From the NCBI RefSeq assembly GCF_000760035.1, contig NZ_JNAO01000013.1, positions 248,001 to 312,000 on the forward strand: 64,000 nt of DNA, written 5' to 3'. Source of the DNA: Prochlorococcus marinus str. MIT 9314 (GTDB lineage Bacteria > Cyanobacteriota > Cyanobacteriia > PCC-6307 > Cyanobiaceae). The notes under the pieces are model-generated. The model saw nothing but the letters and a program-made list of their open reading frames with translations, ran no database searches and was not told where the DNA came from. Of this stretch, positions 9,450 to 17,045 are shown piece after piece. The number at the start of each line of letters is the position of its first letter. The first letter of the stretch is position 1. The translations under genes were made by a program, and so were the position numbers.

Positions 9450-9983
9450 ATGAAAAAAGCACAAGATGGATTGCCCTCTCATCTTTTTGAATACGTTAGT
9501 AGTATTACTCCTATAATTAATGTTGATTTACTCGTTCATAATCCAAGTAAAGGTATTATTTTGTCTTGGAGATCTGATAAGTTTTATGGGCCTGGATGGC
9601 ATGTGCCAGGGGGGATAATAAGATTTAAAGAAAATTTCTTAGATAGATTGAGGTACGTTGCAAGAAATGAAATTAATTCAAGTGAGGATTTGAAATTCAA
9701 TTTTATCTCAATTAATCAAATAATGAATCCTAACAGAGATATTAGAGGGCATTTTATTTCTTTATTATTTTCTGCAGAAACATATCAAAGTAGTATTGAA
9801 AATAAACTTGCAAAAGAAGGAGATAATGGTTTTCTCAAATGGCACAAATATTCACCCAAAAATTTAATAAAGCAGCATAAAAGATATGAAAGCCATATGA
9901 AACAAATATTTAGCAATACTTGCAATAAGAAAATAGATATTGGAAACATTATGGATTGTTATTCTCCTGCTTATGAAAAGTAA
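9450..9983 (+). CDS. Nudix hydrolase, GDP-mannose mannosyl hydrolase-like
   Basis: Small Nudix-fold protein of 177 residues. The Nudix region is at about 52-76: GPGWHVPGGIIRFKEN followed by FLDRLRYVARNEI. It lacks the canonical REUXEE of most Nudix boxes. That deviation and the W(S)WRSDKFYGPGW-type approach resemble GDP-mannose mannosyl hydrolase (Gmm/NudD), which cleaves GDP-sugars to free sugar and GDP. The ATG starts one base after the previous stop, and its end overlaps the next gene by 11 bases. In GDP-sugar clusters such enzymes are thought to adjust GDP-mannose or GDP-fucose pools. The substrate here is inferred only. Confidence 0.78.
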   Translation: MKKAQDGLPSHLFEYVSSITPIINVDLLVHNPSKGIILSWRSDKFYGPGWHVPGGIIRFKENFLDRLRYVARNEINSSEDLKFNFISINQIMNPNRDIRGHFISLLFSAETYQSSIENKLAKEGDNGFLKWHKYSPKNLIKQHKRYESHMKQIFSNTCNKKIDIGNIMDCYSPAYEK

Positions 9984-10989
9984 TATAGATGAACTTGCAG
10001 ATAATATAAACAATAGCTCTCTCCTGATTCTTGGAGGAACTGGCCTCTTCGCTAAAGAGTTGTTGCCTAGACTAATAAATCGTATCGAAAGAAAGAATAT
10101 CAAAACAGTTATTTATATTACAACTAGAAGTAAAACAAAAGCAATTTCGTTTATACCTGAAATTAAAAAATCCTATATAAGATTTATAACTGTTGACTTT
10201 TTGAAAAATAATGAGATTGGTATAGACATAAATCCTAAATATATTATTCATATGGCTACCACTTCTGCATATGAAACATTTAATAAGATATCCCAATTAT
10301 CTAAATTCTTGGTTCTAAAAAATTCATCTGAAGCAGTTTCAAAATTGATAGAGAAAAATGATGTCAAGAGATTACTTTTTGTGAGTTCAGGAGTCGCTTA
10401 TGGAGATGTTGAAATCTATGATGAAAATACTAAAGCATGTTTAGACTATCTTGATTCTAAAAACTCCTTAGCTGTAGGAAAATTATATTCTGAGTTTTTA
10501 CTTAACTCAGTATGTGAAGCTAATAATACTGAATTTAAGATTGCAAGATGTTTTTCTTTTATAAGTAAATATTTACCTTATGACATTCATTATGCAGTTG
10601 GTAATTTTGTTAGGGATGCAGTTAATGAAAAAGATATTGTAATTAAAAGTGATGGTAAAGATATTAGATCCTATCAAGATATATCAGATGCTGTTGAATG
10701 GTTATCCTTTTTATTAAATAAAGACTTTCCTTATAAAGTAATAAATATTGGTTCTGACATAGGAATAACAATTTATGATTTAGCGAAAAAAGTTAAGCAC
10801 CTACTTAATACAAATTCAAAAATAATTGTAAAAAACAACAATATAATTGATGATAATAACAAGAGGGTTAATTATGTTCCCTCTTTAAAATTAGCCTATA
10901 AAATTGGTTTAAAACAAAGGGTAAAATTAGAAGATAGTATTATTAAACTTGCAGAACATATTAAAAAAGAAAATTTAAATAATGTTTAA
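9973..10989 (+). CDS. NAD-dependent epimerase/dehydratase family protein (SDR) without the usual catalytic Tyr
   Basis: Extended short-chain dehydrogenase, 338 residues from ATG 9973; a TTG at 9940 would overlap the Nudix gene by 44 bases and is less likely. The NAD-binding motif LLILGGTGLFAKEL is near residue 20, and the middle strand VKRLLFVSSGVAYGD fits sugar-nucleotide epimerases. At the place where YxxxK is expected, the sequence is SLAVGKLYSE: the Lys is present but Leu replaces the Tyr. CFSFISKYLP and YQDISDAVEWL further on are typical of the substrate half. Loss of the Tyr suggests an altered mechanism or a different residue acting as base. It shares overlaps with both neighbours, so it is part of the same operon. 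Confidence 0.8.
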   Translation: MKSNIDELADNINNSSLLILGGTGLFAKELLPRLINRIERKNIKTVIYITTRSKTKAISFIPEIKKSYIRFITVDFLKNNEIGIDINPKYIIHMATTSAYETFNKISQLSKFLVLKNSSEAVSKLIEKNDVKRLLFVSSGVAYGDVEIYDENTKACLDYLDSKNSLAVGKLYSEFLLNSVCEANNTEFKIARCFSFISKYLPYDIHYAVGNFVRDAVNEKDIVIKSDGKDIRSYQDISDAVEWLSFLLNKDFPYKVINIGSDIGITIYDLAKKVKHLLNTNSKIIVKNNNIIDDNNKRVNYVPSLKLAYKIGLKQRVKLEDSIIKLAEHIKKENLNNV

Positions 10990-11638
10990 ATACTTAATTT
11001 TTGACTTAGATGGAACTTTAATTAATTCTGAAGAAGGAATTAAAGAATCTTTAATAAATAGTTTCAAAAAGGCAAAGATTGAGATTTTGATACCTTATCA
11101 GAATATTGAAATAGGCCCACCTTTGGATGAAACAATATTATTATGCAATAGTGGTTTAAATTATGAGCAATTAGAAAAAATAAAGACTTTTTTTAGGGAG
11201 CAATATGATTTTCTTTATTACAAGAAATTAGAGGTCTTTAATAATGTAACTCTGATTTTAGATAAATTTAAAAGAAGTAAAATTGAAATGTTTATAGCGA
11301 CTAATAAAAGATATGAACCAACTCTAAAAATAGTGAATTATTTGAATTGGAATAAATATTTTAAAAATATTTATTCAATAGATAGGTATTATTTAGAAAC
11401 TATGAGTAAAACTAATATGTTAAAAATATTATTAGAAAAGGAAAAAATTCTTGCTAGAGAATCACTTTATATTGGAGATAAATATTCTGACTTTATTGCT
11501 TCTTCATTAAACCAAATATCATTTATTGGAGCTAACTGGGGAGGCAGCGACTTTTATAAAAAAGTTCATGATTTTAAAATAATAGATAAAATAAACGAGG
11601 AATCTGTTAATTCCTTAAGTTCCCTATTTATAAAGTGA
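10982..11638 (+). CDS. HAD-superfamily hydrolase, phosphoglycolate-phosphatase-like
   Basis: Haloacid dehalogenase-type phosphatase of 218 residues. Motif I is FDLDGTLINSEEG (about 7-19), with both catalytic Asp residues. Motif II is IEMFIATNKR (about 97-106), with Thr. The Lys of motif III lies in the following helices, and motif IV is LYIGDKYSDF (about 161-170). The cap domain sits between motifs I and II, as in phosphoglycolate phosphatase and GmhB-unlike HADs. It overlaps the previous SDR by eight bases and closes the nine-gene block. It probably removes a phosphate from a sugar intermediate, for example the 9-phosphate product of a NeuB-type reaction, but this is inference. Confidence 0.84.
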   Translation: MFKYLIFDLDGTLINSEEGIKESLINSFKKAKIEILIPYQNIEIGPPLDETILLCNSGLNYEQLEKIKTFFREQYDFLYYKKLEVFNNVTLILDKFKRSKIEMFIATNKRYEPTLKIVNYLNWNKYFKNIYSIDRYYLETMSKTNMLKILLEKEKILARESLYIGDKYSDFIASSLNQISFIGANWGGSDFYKKVHDFKIIDKINEESVNSLSSLFIK

Positions 11639-11748
11639 TTATTGATTGTTAAGTCTACAAATTAATCGAGATTTTCATTAAAAATATATGTATAAATTTG
11701 TCTAAATTTTTTTTTATTAATTAAATAGTGTTTATAACTTTAATAAAG

Positions 11749-11754
11749 TATAAC
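11749..11754 (+). promoter_or_regulatory. Candidate -10 element before the RfbH-like gene
   Basis: TATAAC lies 32 bases before ATG 11786 in the 147-base gap that separates two + strand blocks. No clear -35 hexamer is present, as is common in AT-rich picocyanobacteria. The surroundings are so AT-rich that chance matches are likely. Confidence 0.25.
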
Positions 11755-11785
11755 TACGTTTTAAAGTCACTTTTATCTAAGTTAA

Positions 11786-12991
11786 ATGCAGAATTTTGAA
11801 CAAATTTCATATGCAAAAACTGTTTATGGACAGGAAGAAGTTGATGCTGTAGTCAAATGCCTGAACGAATCTACTCAAATGGGTAAATGTTCTAGGGAGT
11901 TTGAAAGTAAAATCGCTAAACTTTTTGAGAAAAAACATGCTCTTTATGTAAATTCAGGATCATCAGCTTTGTTTATTGGCATAGAAGCATGCAATTTCCC
12001 AAAAGGCTCTGAAGTTATTACTCCCGCATTAACATTTTCTACAACAATTGGTTCTTTACTTAAAAATGAATTAATACCTGTTTTTACAGATGTAAAACCA
12101 TTAACTTACTGTATAAATGTTAATCAAGTAGAAGAATTAATTTCGAATAAAACCAAAGCAATCTTAGCTCCTAATTTAATGGGGAATATATGCGAATGGA
12201 AAAAACTTAGAGAAATCGCTGATAAATATGACCTTTTATTAATTGAAGATTCTGCGGATACATTAGGTGCGACCTTCGATGATGGCAGATCTACAGGATC
12301 GTTTACAGATATATCAATAACGAGTTTTTATGGATCGCATATTATTAATTGCGCAGGGAATGGGGGTGCATTGGCAATAAATGATAATCAAATTCTGAAA
12401 TCTGCAAAACTTTTAAGATCTTGGGGTAGGAGTTCATCTCTTTTTGATGAGAAAAGTGAGGCAATAGAAAATAGATTCAATATTGATTTAGATGGAATTG
12501 ATTATGATGCCAAGTTCGTTTTCGAAACTGTTGGATATAATGTGGAAGGGAACGAGGTAGGAGCTGCTTTTGGTCTGGAGCAACTAAAAAAATTAAAAAA
12601 GAATATTACAACAAGGCAGTTAAACTTCAAAAAACAAACTCAGTTTTTTAATAAACATAGCAAATTCTTTTTAAATCCTATAGAAACAGAAGGAGCAAAT
12701 ACCTCTTGGTTGGCTTTCCCAATCTTAATAACGCAAGATGCGCCTTTTAAAAGAAAAGATTTTCAAATTTACTTAGAAAAAAGAAATATACAAACTAGGG
12801 TTGTATTTACAGGAAATATTTTAAGGCAGCCAATGTGTGAAGGGATTGAAAAAAGAGTGACTGCTTCAGGATTGCATCATGCTGACGAAGTTATGAAGAG
12901 AGGAGTTTTATTACCTGTTCACCATGGTATGACTGATGAAATGTTTAATCGTCTTCATGAAACAATAGAAGAATTTATTAACAAGTTTTAG
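11786..12991 (+). CDS. DegT/DnrJ/EryC1/StrS-family PLP enzyme, RfbH/ColD-like (His replaces the PLP lysine)
   Basis: PLP-fold enzyme of the sugar aminotransferase family, 401 residues. The opening FEQISYAKTVYGQEEV and the pocket motif YVNSGSSALFIGIEA (about 52-66) are as in RfbH. Where aminotransferases have SF..SFHaxK, this protein has TSFYGSHIINCAGNGG, with His185 at or next to the Schiff-base lysine position. This His is the hallmark of 3-dehydratases such as RfbH (E1) and ColD, which remove the C3 hydroxyl of a 4-keto-6-deoxysugar. The Fe-S cysteines of RfbH are not seen in the segment after SWGR. Its neighbours are an E1-like ThDP pair, and rfbF/rfbG lie 7-10 kb away, so a CDP-4-keto-6-deoxyglucose substrate is a reasonable guess. 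A conventional aminotransferase role is unlikely without the Lys. Confidence 0.82.
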   Translation: MQNFEQISYAKTVYGQEEVDAVVKCLNESTQMGKCSREFESKIAKLFEKKHALYVNSGSSALFIGIEACNFPKGSEVITPALTFSTTIGSLLKNELIPVFTDVKPLTYCINVNQVEELISNKTKAILAPNLMGNICEWKKLREIADKYDLLLIEDSADTLGATFDDGRSTGSFTDISITSFYGSHIINCAGNGGALAINDNQILKSAKLLRSWGRSSSLFDEKSEAIENRFNIDLDGIDYDAKFVFETVGYNVEGNEVGAAFGLEQLKKLKKNITTRQLNFKKQTQFFNKHSKFFLNPIETEGANTSWLAFPILITQDAPFKRKDFQIYLEKRNIQTRVVFTGNILRQPMCEGIEKRVTASGLHHADEVMKRGVLLPVHHGMTDEMFNRLHETIEEFINKF

Positions 12992-13002
12992 ACTTATTAA
13001 AG

Positions 13003-13539
13003 CTATTTTTCGTTATAGAAATCTGCGAATTCAACAATTAAAAATGCCTTCTTTTTTTTGTATTCATAAGCATATTTATAGGCTGGAATAATATCCTCTG
13101 TTTCTTTAAGTTCAATTATTTCGACATTTGTAAGAATTTTCTTGAATCCATCACTCATATTTCCAATATGTTGATGGCCAGGGAATAATGGTTTTTGGGA
13201 GCCCACTGCAGTTCTTATGATTGGGTTCGGACAAAATTTATTTTCACTCATGATTGGATATTTGTCGAGATGATTAACTAATTGATTGGTTGCACATAAA
13301 AGAAAGTTCCATCTTGGGAATATACTTATTGGCCTGAAATTTGTTAAACATAAACCTGAACTTATTCCAAGCTGAGTTTCTTCAAATACTGGAAGTTCAA
13401 TTCTTTTTTCTTCTGGAACTTTCTTTAAGGTGTTAAATAATGCAGTGCCTGGGCAATTTACAGCTTGACCTATAAAAATGGTGTCATTCTTTTCTCCAAG
13501 CCATTTCATAGATTCAGAAAGTGCGTCAAAATATTTCAT
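13003..13539 (-). CDS. ThDP-dependent transketolase/E1 beta-like subunit
   Basis: Pyrimidine-binding half of a split ThDP enzyme, 178 residues, shorter than the roughly 325-residue E1 beta of 2-oxoacid dehydrogenases because the C-terminal domain is missing. The cofactor-activating Glu is expected in LPVFEETQLGISSG (about 49-62), followed by FPRWNFLLCATNQLVNHL, typical of the family. The ATG at 13539 starts three bases after the stop of the alpha-like gene, so the two are translated as a pair. It converges with the RfbH-like gene with an 11-base gap. Split ThDP enzymes in sugar clusters are thought to transfer a two-carbon unit onto a keto sugar. This role is inference. Confidence 0.8.
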   Translation of the reverse strand: MKYFDALSESMKWLGEKNDTIFIGQAVNCPGTALFNTLKKVPEEKRIELPVFEETQLGISSGLCLTNFRPISIFPRWNFLLCATNQLVNHLDKYPIMSENKFCPNPIIRTAVGSQKPLFPGHQHIGNMSDGFKKILTNVEIIELKETEDIIPAYKYAYEYKKKKAFLIVEFADFYNEK

Positions 13540-13542
13540 AAT

Positions 13543-14148
13543 CTAAAATTGAACTCTTTTACCTGCCCCGGCATGTGGCCAAGGTAGATCATATTCATAA
13601 AATCTTACTTTTGGTGACCCTTTAAGTGAATAGTCATTTAGTCCCCAAGTAGGTAATGTATCGGTACAAACTGATTTATGATTAATTTCTATTATGAACT
13701 CTATAGGTAAATCATGACCAATAGCATATTTAACTGCTTCATTTGCAAATCCAGTTTCAGAGGTCATTCCGCCCATAAATAAATATACAATAGAGTCTTT
13801 AATTTTCCTTTTTTTCAAACCTAAAGCAGTTCCTAAAGCAATAGGAATTATACCTCCAACAATAGCACTTGTATAAACTTTATATTCTGGATAAATAAGG
13901 GTTATACTTTTACCATTTTTGATGTCATTAAATAACTTATCTTCTGGAACACCCTTTAGAAGGCAATGATAGTGAGACCTCCATGAACTGAATACCCAGT
14001 CTTGATGATTTATGTCTTTAAAAATGTTTATAAGTTGTGTTTCATTATTCCCGTGAAGATGGATTGGTGCTTTTATCTTTGCATCATTGAAAGTATCAGC
14101 AACCTTTCTTTCGAAATCTATTAAGGATTTTTTATCTAATAAATTCAT
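13543..14148 (-). CDS. ThDP-dependent transketolase/E1 alpha-like subunit with altered GDG motif
   Basis: Pyrophosphate-binding half of the split ThDP enzyme, 201 residues, compared with about 330 for pyruvate dehydrogenase E1 alpha. Landmarks are SSWRSHYHCLLKGVP (about 75-89), corresponding to the cofactor loop, and AIVGGIIPIALGTALGLK (about 115-132). The metal/cofactor motif GDG...NN appears as FMGGMTSETGFANEA followed by FIIEINHKSV: the Asp is replaced by Gly and only the second Asn is kept. The ATG at 14148 is clear, and the gene is transcribed away from the GT10 gene at 14238 with an 89-base shared upstream region. Whether the altered motif still binds magnesium and ThDP is open. Confidence 0.8.
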   Translation of the reverse strand: MNLLDKKSLIDFERKVADTFNDAKIKAPIHLHGNNETQLINIFKDINHQDWVFSSWRSHYHCLLKGVPEDKLFNDIKNGKSITLIYPEYKVYTSAIVGGIIPIALGTALGLKKRKIKDSIVYLFMGGMTSETGFANEAVKYAIGHDLPIEFIIEINHKSVCTDTLPTWGLNDYSLKGSPKVRFYEYDLPWPHAGAGKRVQF

Positions 14149-14237
14149 AATTTAAATCTTATCTTATAAAATTTATTTAGTTTATGATAACGACTGTTGA
14201 AAACTGAAGTTGTGATAAAATTTTACTTTGTTTAGGA

Positions 14238-15323
14238 ATGATGTTAATTGGGATTAGTTCTTATTATGGGGAGGCGAATTTTAAAGATATGGAAAAGCAA
14301 TCAGAAGATTATAGAGTTTTTAATGATGGTTTAAGAATAACAGAAGTAAGTAGGAGAGGGCTTGAGTTTTTTAAAGAATGTAAGAAGTCTGCTATATATT
14401 TAGAAAATTATAATAAAGAAAATCATTCTAGATATGATCTGATAATTTTTTGGGACATCCCAAATTTGATAAATCTATTCAAAATAAAATTTAGGAATAT
14501 CATTTTTAAAACTAGAACTATTTTGATTATAGAGGATACTCCTGTAGCCAGAAGTAGAAATCTATTAATGATCCCATTTTTATTTCAAAAAATCATTCTT
14601 AATACAATTGATTCAAATTATAAATTTAGAAACTATAAAACCTCTACTTTTACTTTACCTACTCTTCCAAGTGTAAAGGAGATAAAAGATATGAAATCTT
14701 TTATAAATAATTCAAAAAGGAAGAAAAAAATTAATTTTATTGCTAGTAATAAAAATGCATTAAACAAAAATTCTTCTTTTTTATTTCGAGAAAAAATTGT
14801 AAAAGATTTAAATTTATATGAAGGTAAAATATTTGATTTATATGGTAAAGGTTGGGAAAGAAGGCAAATTCCGATGGATATGCCTTTGATTTTTATAATC
14901 TTAAGGAACAAATATATTAAAAAATTAGTATTGAAATTTATAAATATTTTTGGATATTCTACAAAATCTAATGGAACAGTTAAATTGAAATCTGAAACTT
15001 TAAATCAGTACGATTTCTCATTAGCAATTGAACCTTTTTTGGGAAGACCTAAAATTATTTTAGAAAAATTATTTGATCCTATGCTAGCCGGCTCAATACC
15101 TATATATTATGGTCCTGAAATTAATTCTATTCCTAAAGATTGTTACTTAAGAATTAATAAACGTGGGGCTTTAAAGAAAATTTCTAATTATGTAAATAAA
15201 ATGTCTGAAGAAAAAAAAGAAATTTATAGAAGAAATATATATGAGTTTTTAATATCTAAAGCTGCAGATAAATATAGATATAAAACTTACGCGAAATTTT
15301 TACTTAATGAGATCATTTCTTGA
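14238..15323 (+). CDS. Glycosyltransferase family 10 (alpha-1,3-fucosyltransferase-like)
   Basis: Probable fucosyl- or related glycosyltransferase, 361 residues. The diagnostic part is near the C-terminus: a FDPMLAGSIPIYYGPEIN stretch (about 278-295), which matches the conserved GT10 donor-site pattern ending in pVYyG. The N-terminal half is poorly conserved, with hydrophobic strands but no transmembrane helix. ATG 14238 follows AGGA at 14234-14237, and a second ATG is adjacent. It stands alone on the + strand between two minus-strand genes. GDP-fucose enzymes (gmd, fcl) elsewhere in the window make a GDP-fucose donor plausible. The acceptor cannot be predicted. Confidence 0.72.
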   Translation: MMLIGISSYYGEANFKDMEKQSEDYRVFNDGLRITEVSRRGLEFFKECKKSAIYLENYNKENHSRYDLIIFWDIPNLINLFKIKFRNIIFKTRTILIIEDTPVARSRNLLMIPFLFQKIILNTIDSNYKFRNYKTSTFTLPTLPSVKEIKDMKSFINNSKRKKKINFIASNKNALNKNSSFLFREKIVKDLNLYEGKIFDLYGKGWERRQIPMDMPLIFIILRNKYIKKLVLKFINIFGYSTKSNGTVKLKSETLNQYDFSLAIEPFLGRPKIILEKLFDPMLAGSIPIYYGPEINSIPKDCYLRINKRGALKKISNYVNKMSEEKKEIYRRNIYEFLISKAADKYRYKTYAKFLLNEIIS

Positions 15324-15347
15324 AGATTTCGGTAGAATTTTTTATAG

Positions 15348-16472
15348 TTATAAGAATTTGCTAAAAAATTTATTAAATATTTTATAAAAGTAAAATCCAG
15401 AAAATATTATTGAGAAAGAGAATTTTTTTCTAAGTATGCTGTAGTCATATGAAGCCTTACAGATTAATTCATAAAATATAGAAATTTCTTGATTTTTAGA
15501 GGTGTGCAACATCGAACTTTCTGAAAATAAATTAAATTTTTTCTTTAAACTATTTATCGAACAATATTTTTTAATTAAATTAAAATTTTCCTCCCTCATT
15601 TTATTTATTATTGATTCATCATTTTCAAGTAAACTTTCCAAATTTTTCTCTGAGAAATCACTTAATCTAAAATAATTTACGCCCTCTTTCATTTCAAATG
15701 CATAGGAATTTGGAGCATGATCAAGAACTGGGATACAACCCGCAACCATATATTCCCAAATTTTTCCTTTGAACTGATGCTGATAAGTAATTTTTCTTTT
15801 AGATAATGGATTCGATGATGGAGCTGAGGCGTTAACTATACCAAATTTACATTTTCTGAAATTTCCATGTAATTCTCTCATCTTTAAAAACTTACAATTT
15901 TTAGAAGGTCCAATAAATAAAAATTTAATTTTAGAATTTTTTAGATTATTATAAATTTCGTTTCTTCCTCTTCTTTCATTATCAATTCTTCCACAGTGAA
16001 CAAAGTCAAAAATTCTTTTACATGATTCATCCAGTTTTGAAGGCTTCTCGAATATATTTTTAGTCTTAATAATGAATAAAGGATGATGAAAAGATGCAAT
16101 TCCGTAAAATGATTCATACATAAAAGATTCACCAAGTTCTCCAGTAAAACAGAAATCTAAGAATTTTGCATAATAAGAAAATATTTCACTTAAATATTGT
16201 TGACTATCAGCAAGATTCATTCCTAGATAAGAATATTTATCATTTATATATTTTTTTAGCTTTTTTAGCTCATCAAGTTTTGGATAGAAGCAGAGTAGAC
16301 AAAAATCTCCATTTTTAAAATTGTAACTTTGAATTTTTTTGATATTAATGATATGACAAAAGTTTTTACCAAAAGCTAAATCATATATGGCTTTAAATTT
16401 TTTAGAAAAATAATATTTAAACTCATCATTAAGATCCTCTTCCCCTTCATTAATTAGTAATATTAAAGACAT
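15348..16472 (-). CDS. Glycosyltransferase-like protein (GT10/exostosin-like C-terminal region)
   Basis: A 374-residue protein probably acting as a glycosyltransferase. The informative part is the region KGKIWEYMVAGCIPVLDHAPNS (about 242-263), in which a conserved aromatic/Gly segment and the Pro-Val-Leu strand resemble the donor site of GT10 and exostosin-type enzymes. The N-terminus starts LILLINEGEEDLNDEF, without a signal peptide. The C-terminal 30 residues are hydrophobic and Phe/Lys-rich (FSIIFSGFYFYKIF) and may touch the membrane. It converges with the GT10 gene at 15323 with a 24-base gap. Family assignment is uncertain. Confidence 0.6.
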   Translation of the reverse strand: MSLILLINEGEEDLNDEFKYYFSKKFKAIYDLAFGKNFCHIINIKKIQSYNFKNGDFCLLCFYPKLDELKKLKKYINDKYSYLGMNLADSQQYLSEIFSYYAKFLDFCFTGELGESFMYESFYGIASFHHPLFIIKTKNIFEKPSKLDESCKRIFDFVHCGRIDNERRGRNEIYNNLKNSKIKFLFIGPSKNCKFLKMRELHGNFRKCKFGIVNASAPSSNPLSKRKITYQHQFKGKIWEYMVAGCIPVLDHAPNSYAFEMKEGVNYFRLSDFSEKNLESLLENDESIINKMREENFNLIKKYCSINSLKKKFNLFSESSMLHTSKNQEISIFYELICKASYDYSILRKKFSFSIIFSGFYFYKIFNKFFSKFL

Positions 16473-16510
16473 AAAGATTTATTTACCAATTAAATTATAG
16501 TTTTATTTCC

Positions 16511-16735
16511 TTAAAAGATTTTTTTAAATTGAATAAAATTTATAATTTTTTTGTCTCCACAATTTTTACGCTTCAACTTGTGACTTAACATCTCTCCAAA
16601 ATTTAATCTTTGTTGTAATCCGAATTTTGTTTCCTCTTTCTTCAGGAAAGCATGATTACTTAAATAAGTTTCTCAAAAATAATCTCTAACTTGAATCACC
16701 TCTCTGGGAATTTTGTTCACAAACGAAATATAGAG
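16511..16735 (-). pseudogene. Decayed coding sequence with one in-frame stop (function unknown)
   Basis: Within the only long gene-free stretch, the minus strand carries a protein-like frame running from 16735 to a stop at 16511-16513. It is broken by one TGA at 16673-16675. The upstream part reads NKIPREVIQVRDYF just before the stop. The 53 codons after it include NHAFLKKEETKFGLQQ, then LNFGEMLSHKLKRK and CGDKKIINFI. The composition is unlike random AT-rich sequence (few Asn/Ile/Phe runs, many charged residues), which suggests a real gene that has decayed. In a neighbouring frame, higher coordinates (about 16700-16830) also read protein-like (CEENLLNEKCVKRVKELN), hinting at a frameshift. I see no credible start codon and I do not recognise the family. 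Confidence 0.45.
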
Positions 16736-17045
16736 TTACTCTTAGGTTCAGTTCTTTTACTCTTTTAACACATTTCTCATTCAAGAGATTTTCTTCACAA
16801 AAATCTAGTATTTTTACTTAATAAACTTTTATTAGCAATAACCTTTTATCAGCACTATAAGCTAGTAAGAAAAATATTTAGGAAGCTAAATTCTAGAAAA
16901 TTTATTACTAAAAGTTTTGATAAGCTCTCTTGGCTGAGTTAGAGTGAACAAGTAAACAATCAATACATTCAAATAGTAAATGCTAATCTTAAAGTCAACA
17001 ATTTAAGGATTTTTATAACTAAATTTTAGAAAAATATTAATTATT
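16736..17045. other. Remainder of the 573-base gene-free stretch
   Basis: This part of the gap lies between the decayed frame and the ABC transporter start. It is AT-rich and contains possible remnants of coding sequence in a second minus-strand frame near 16700-16830. The last 100 bases before 17046 presumably hold the transporter's promoter, but I see no convincing -35/-10 pair and no stable hairpin. Confidence 0.4.
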
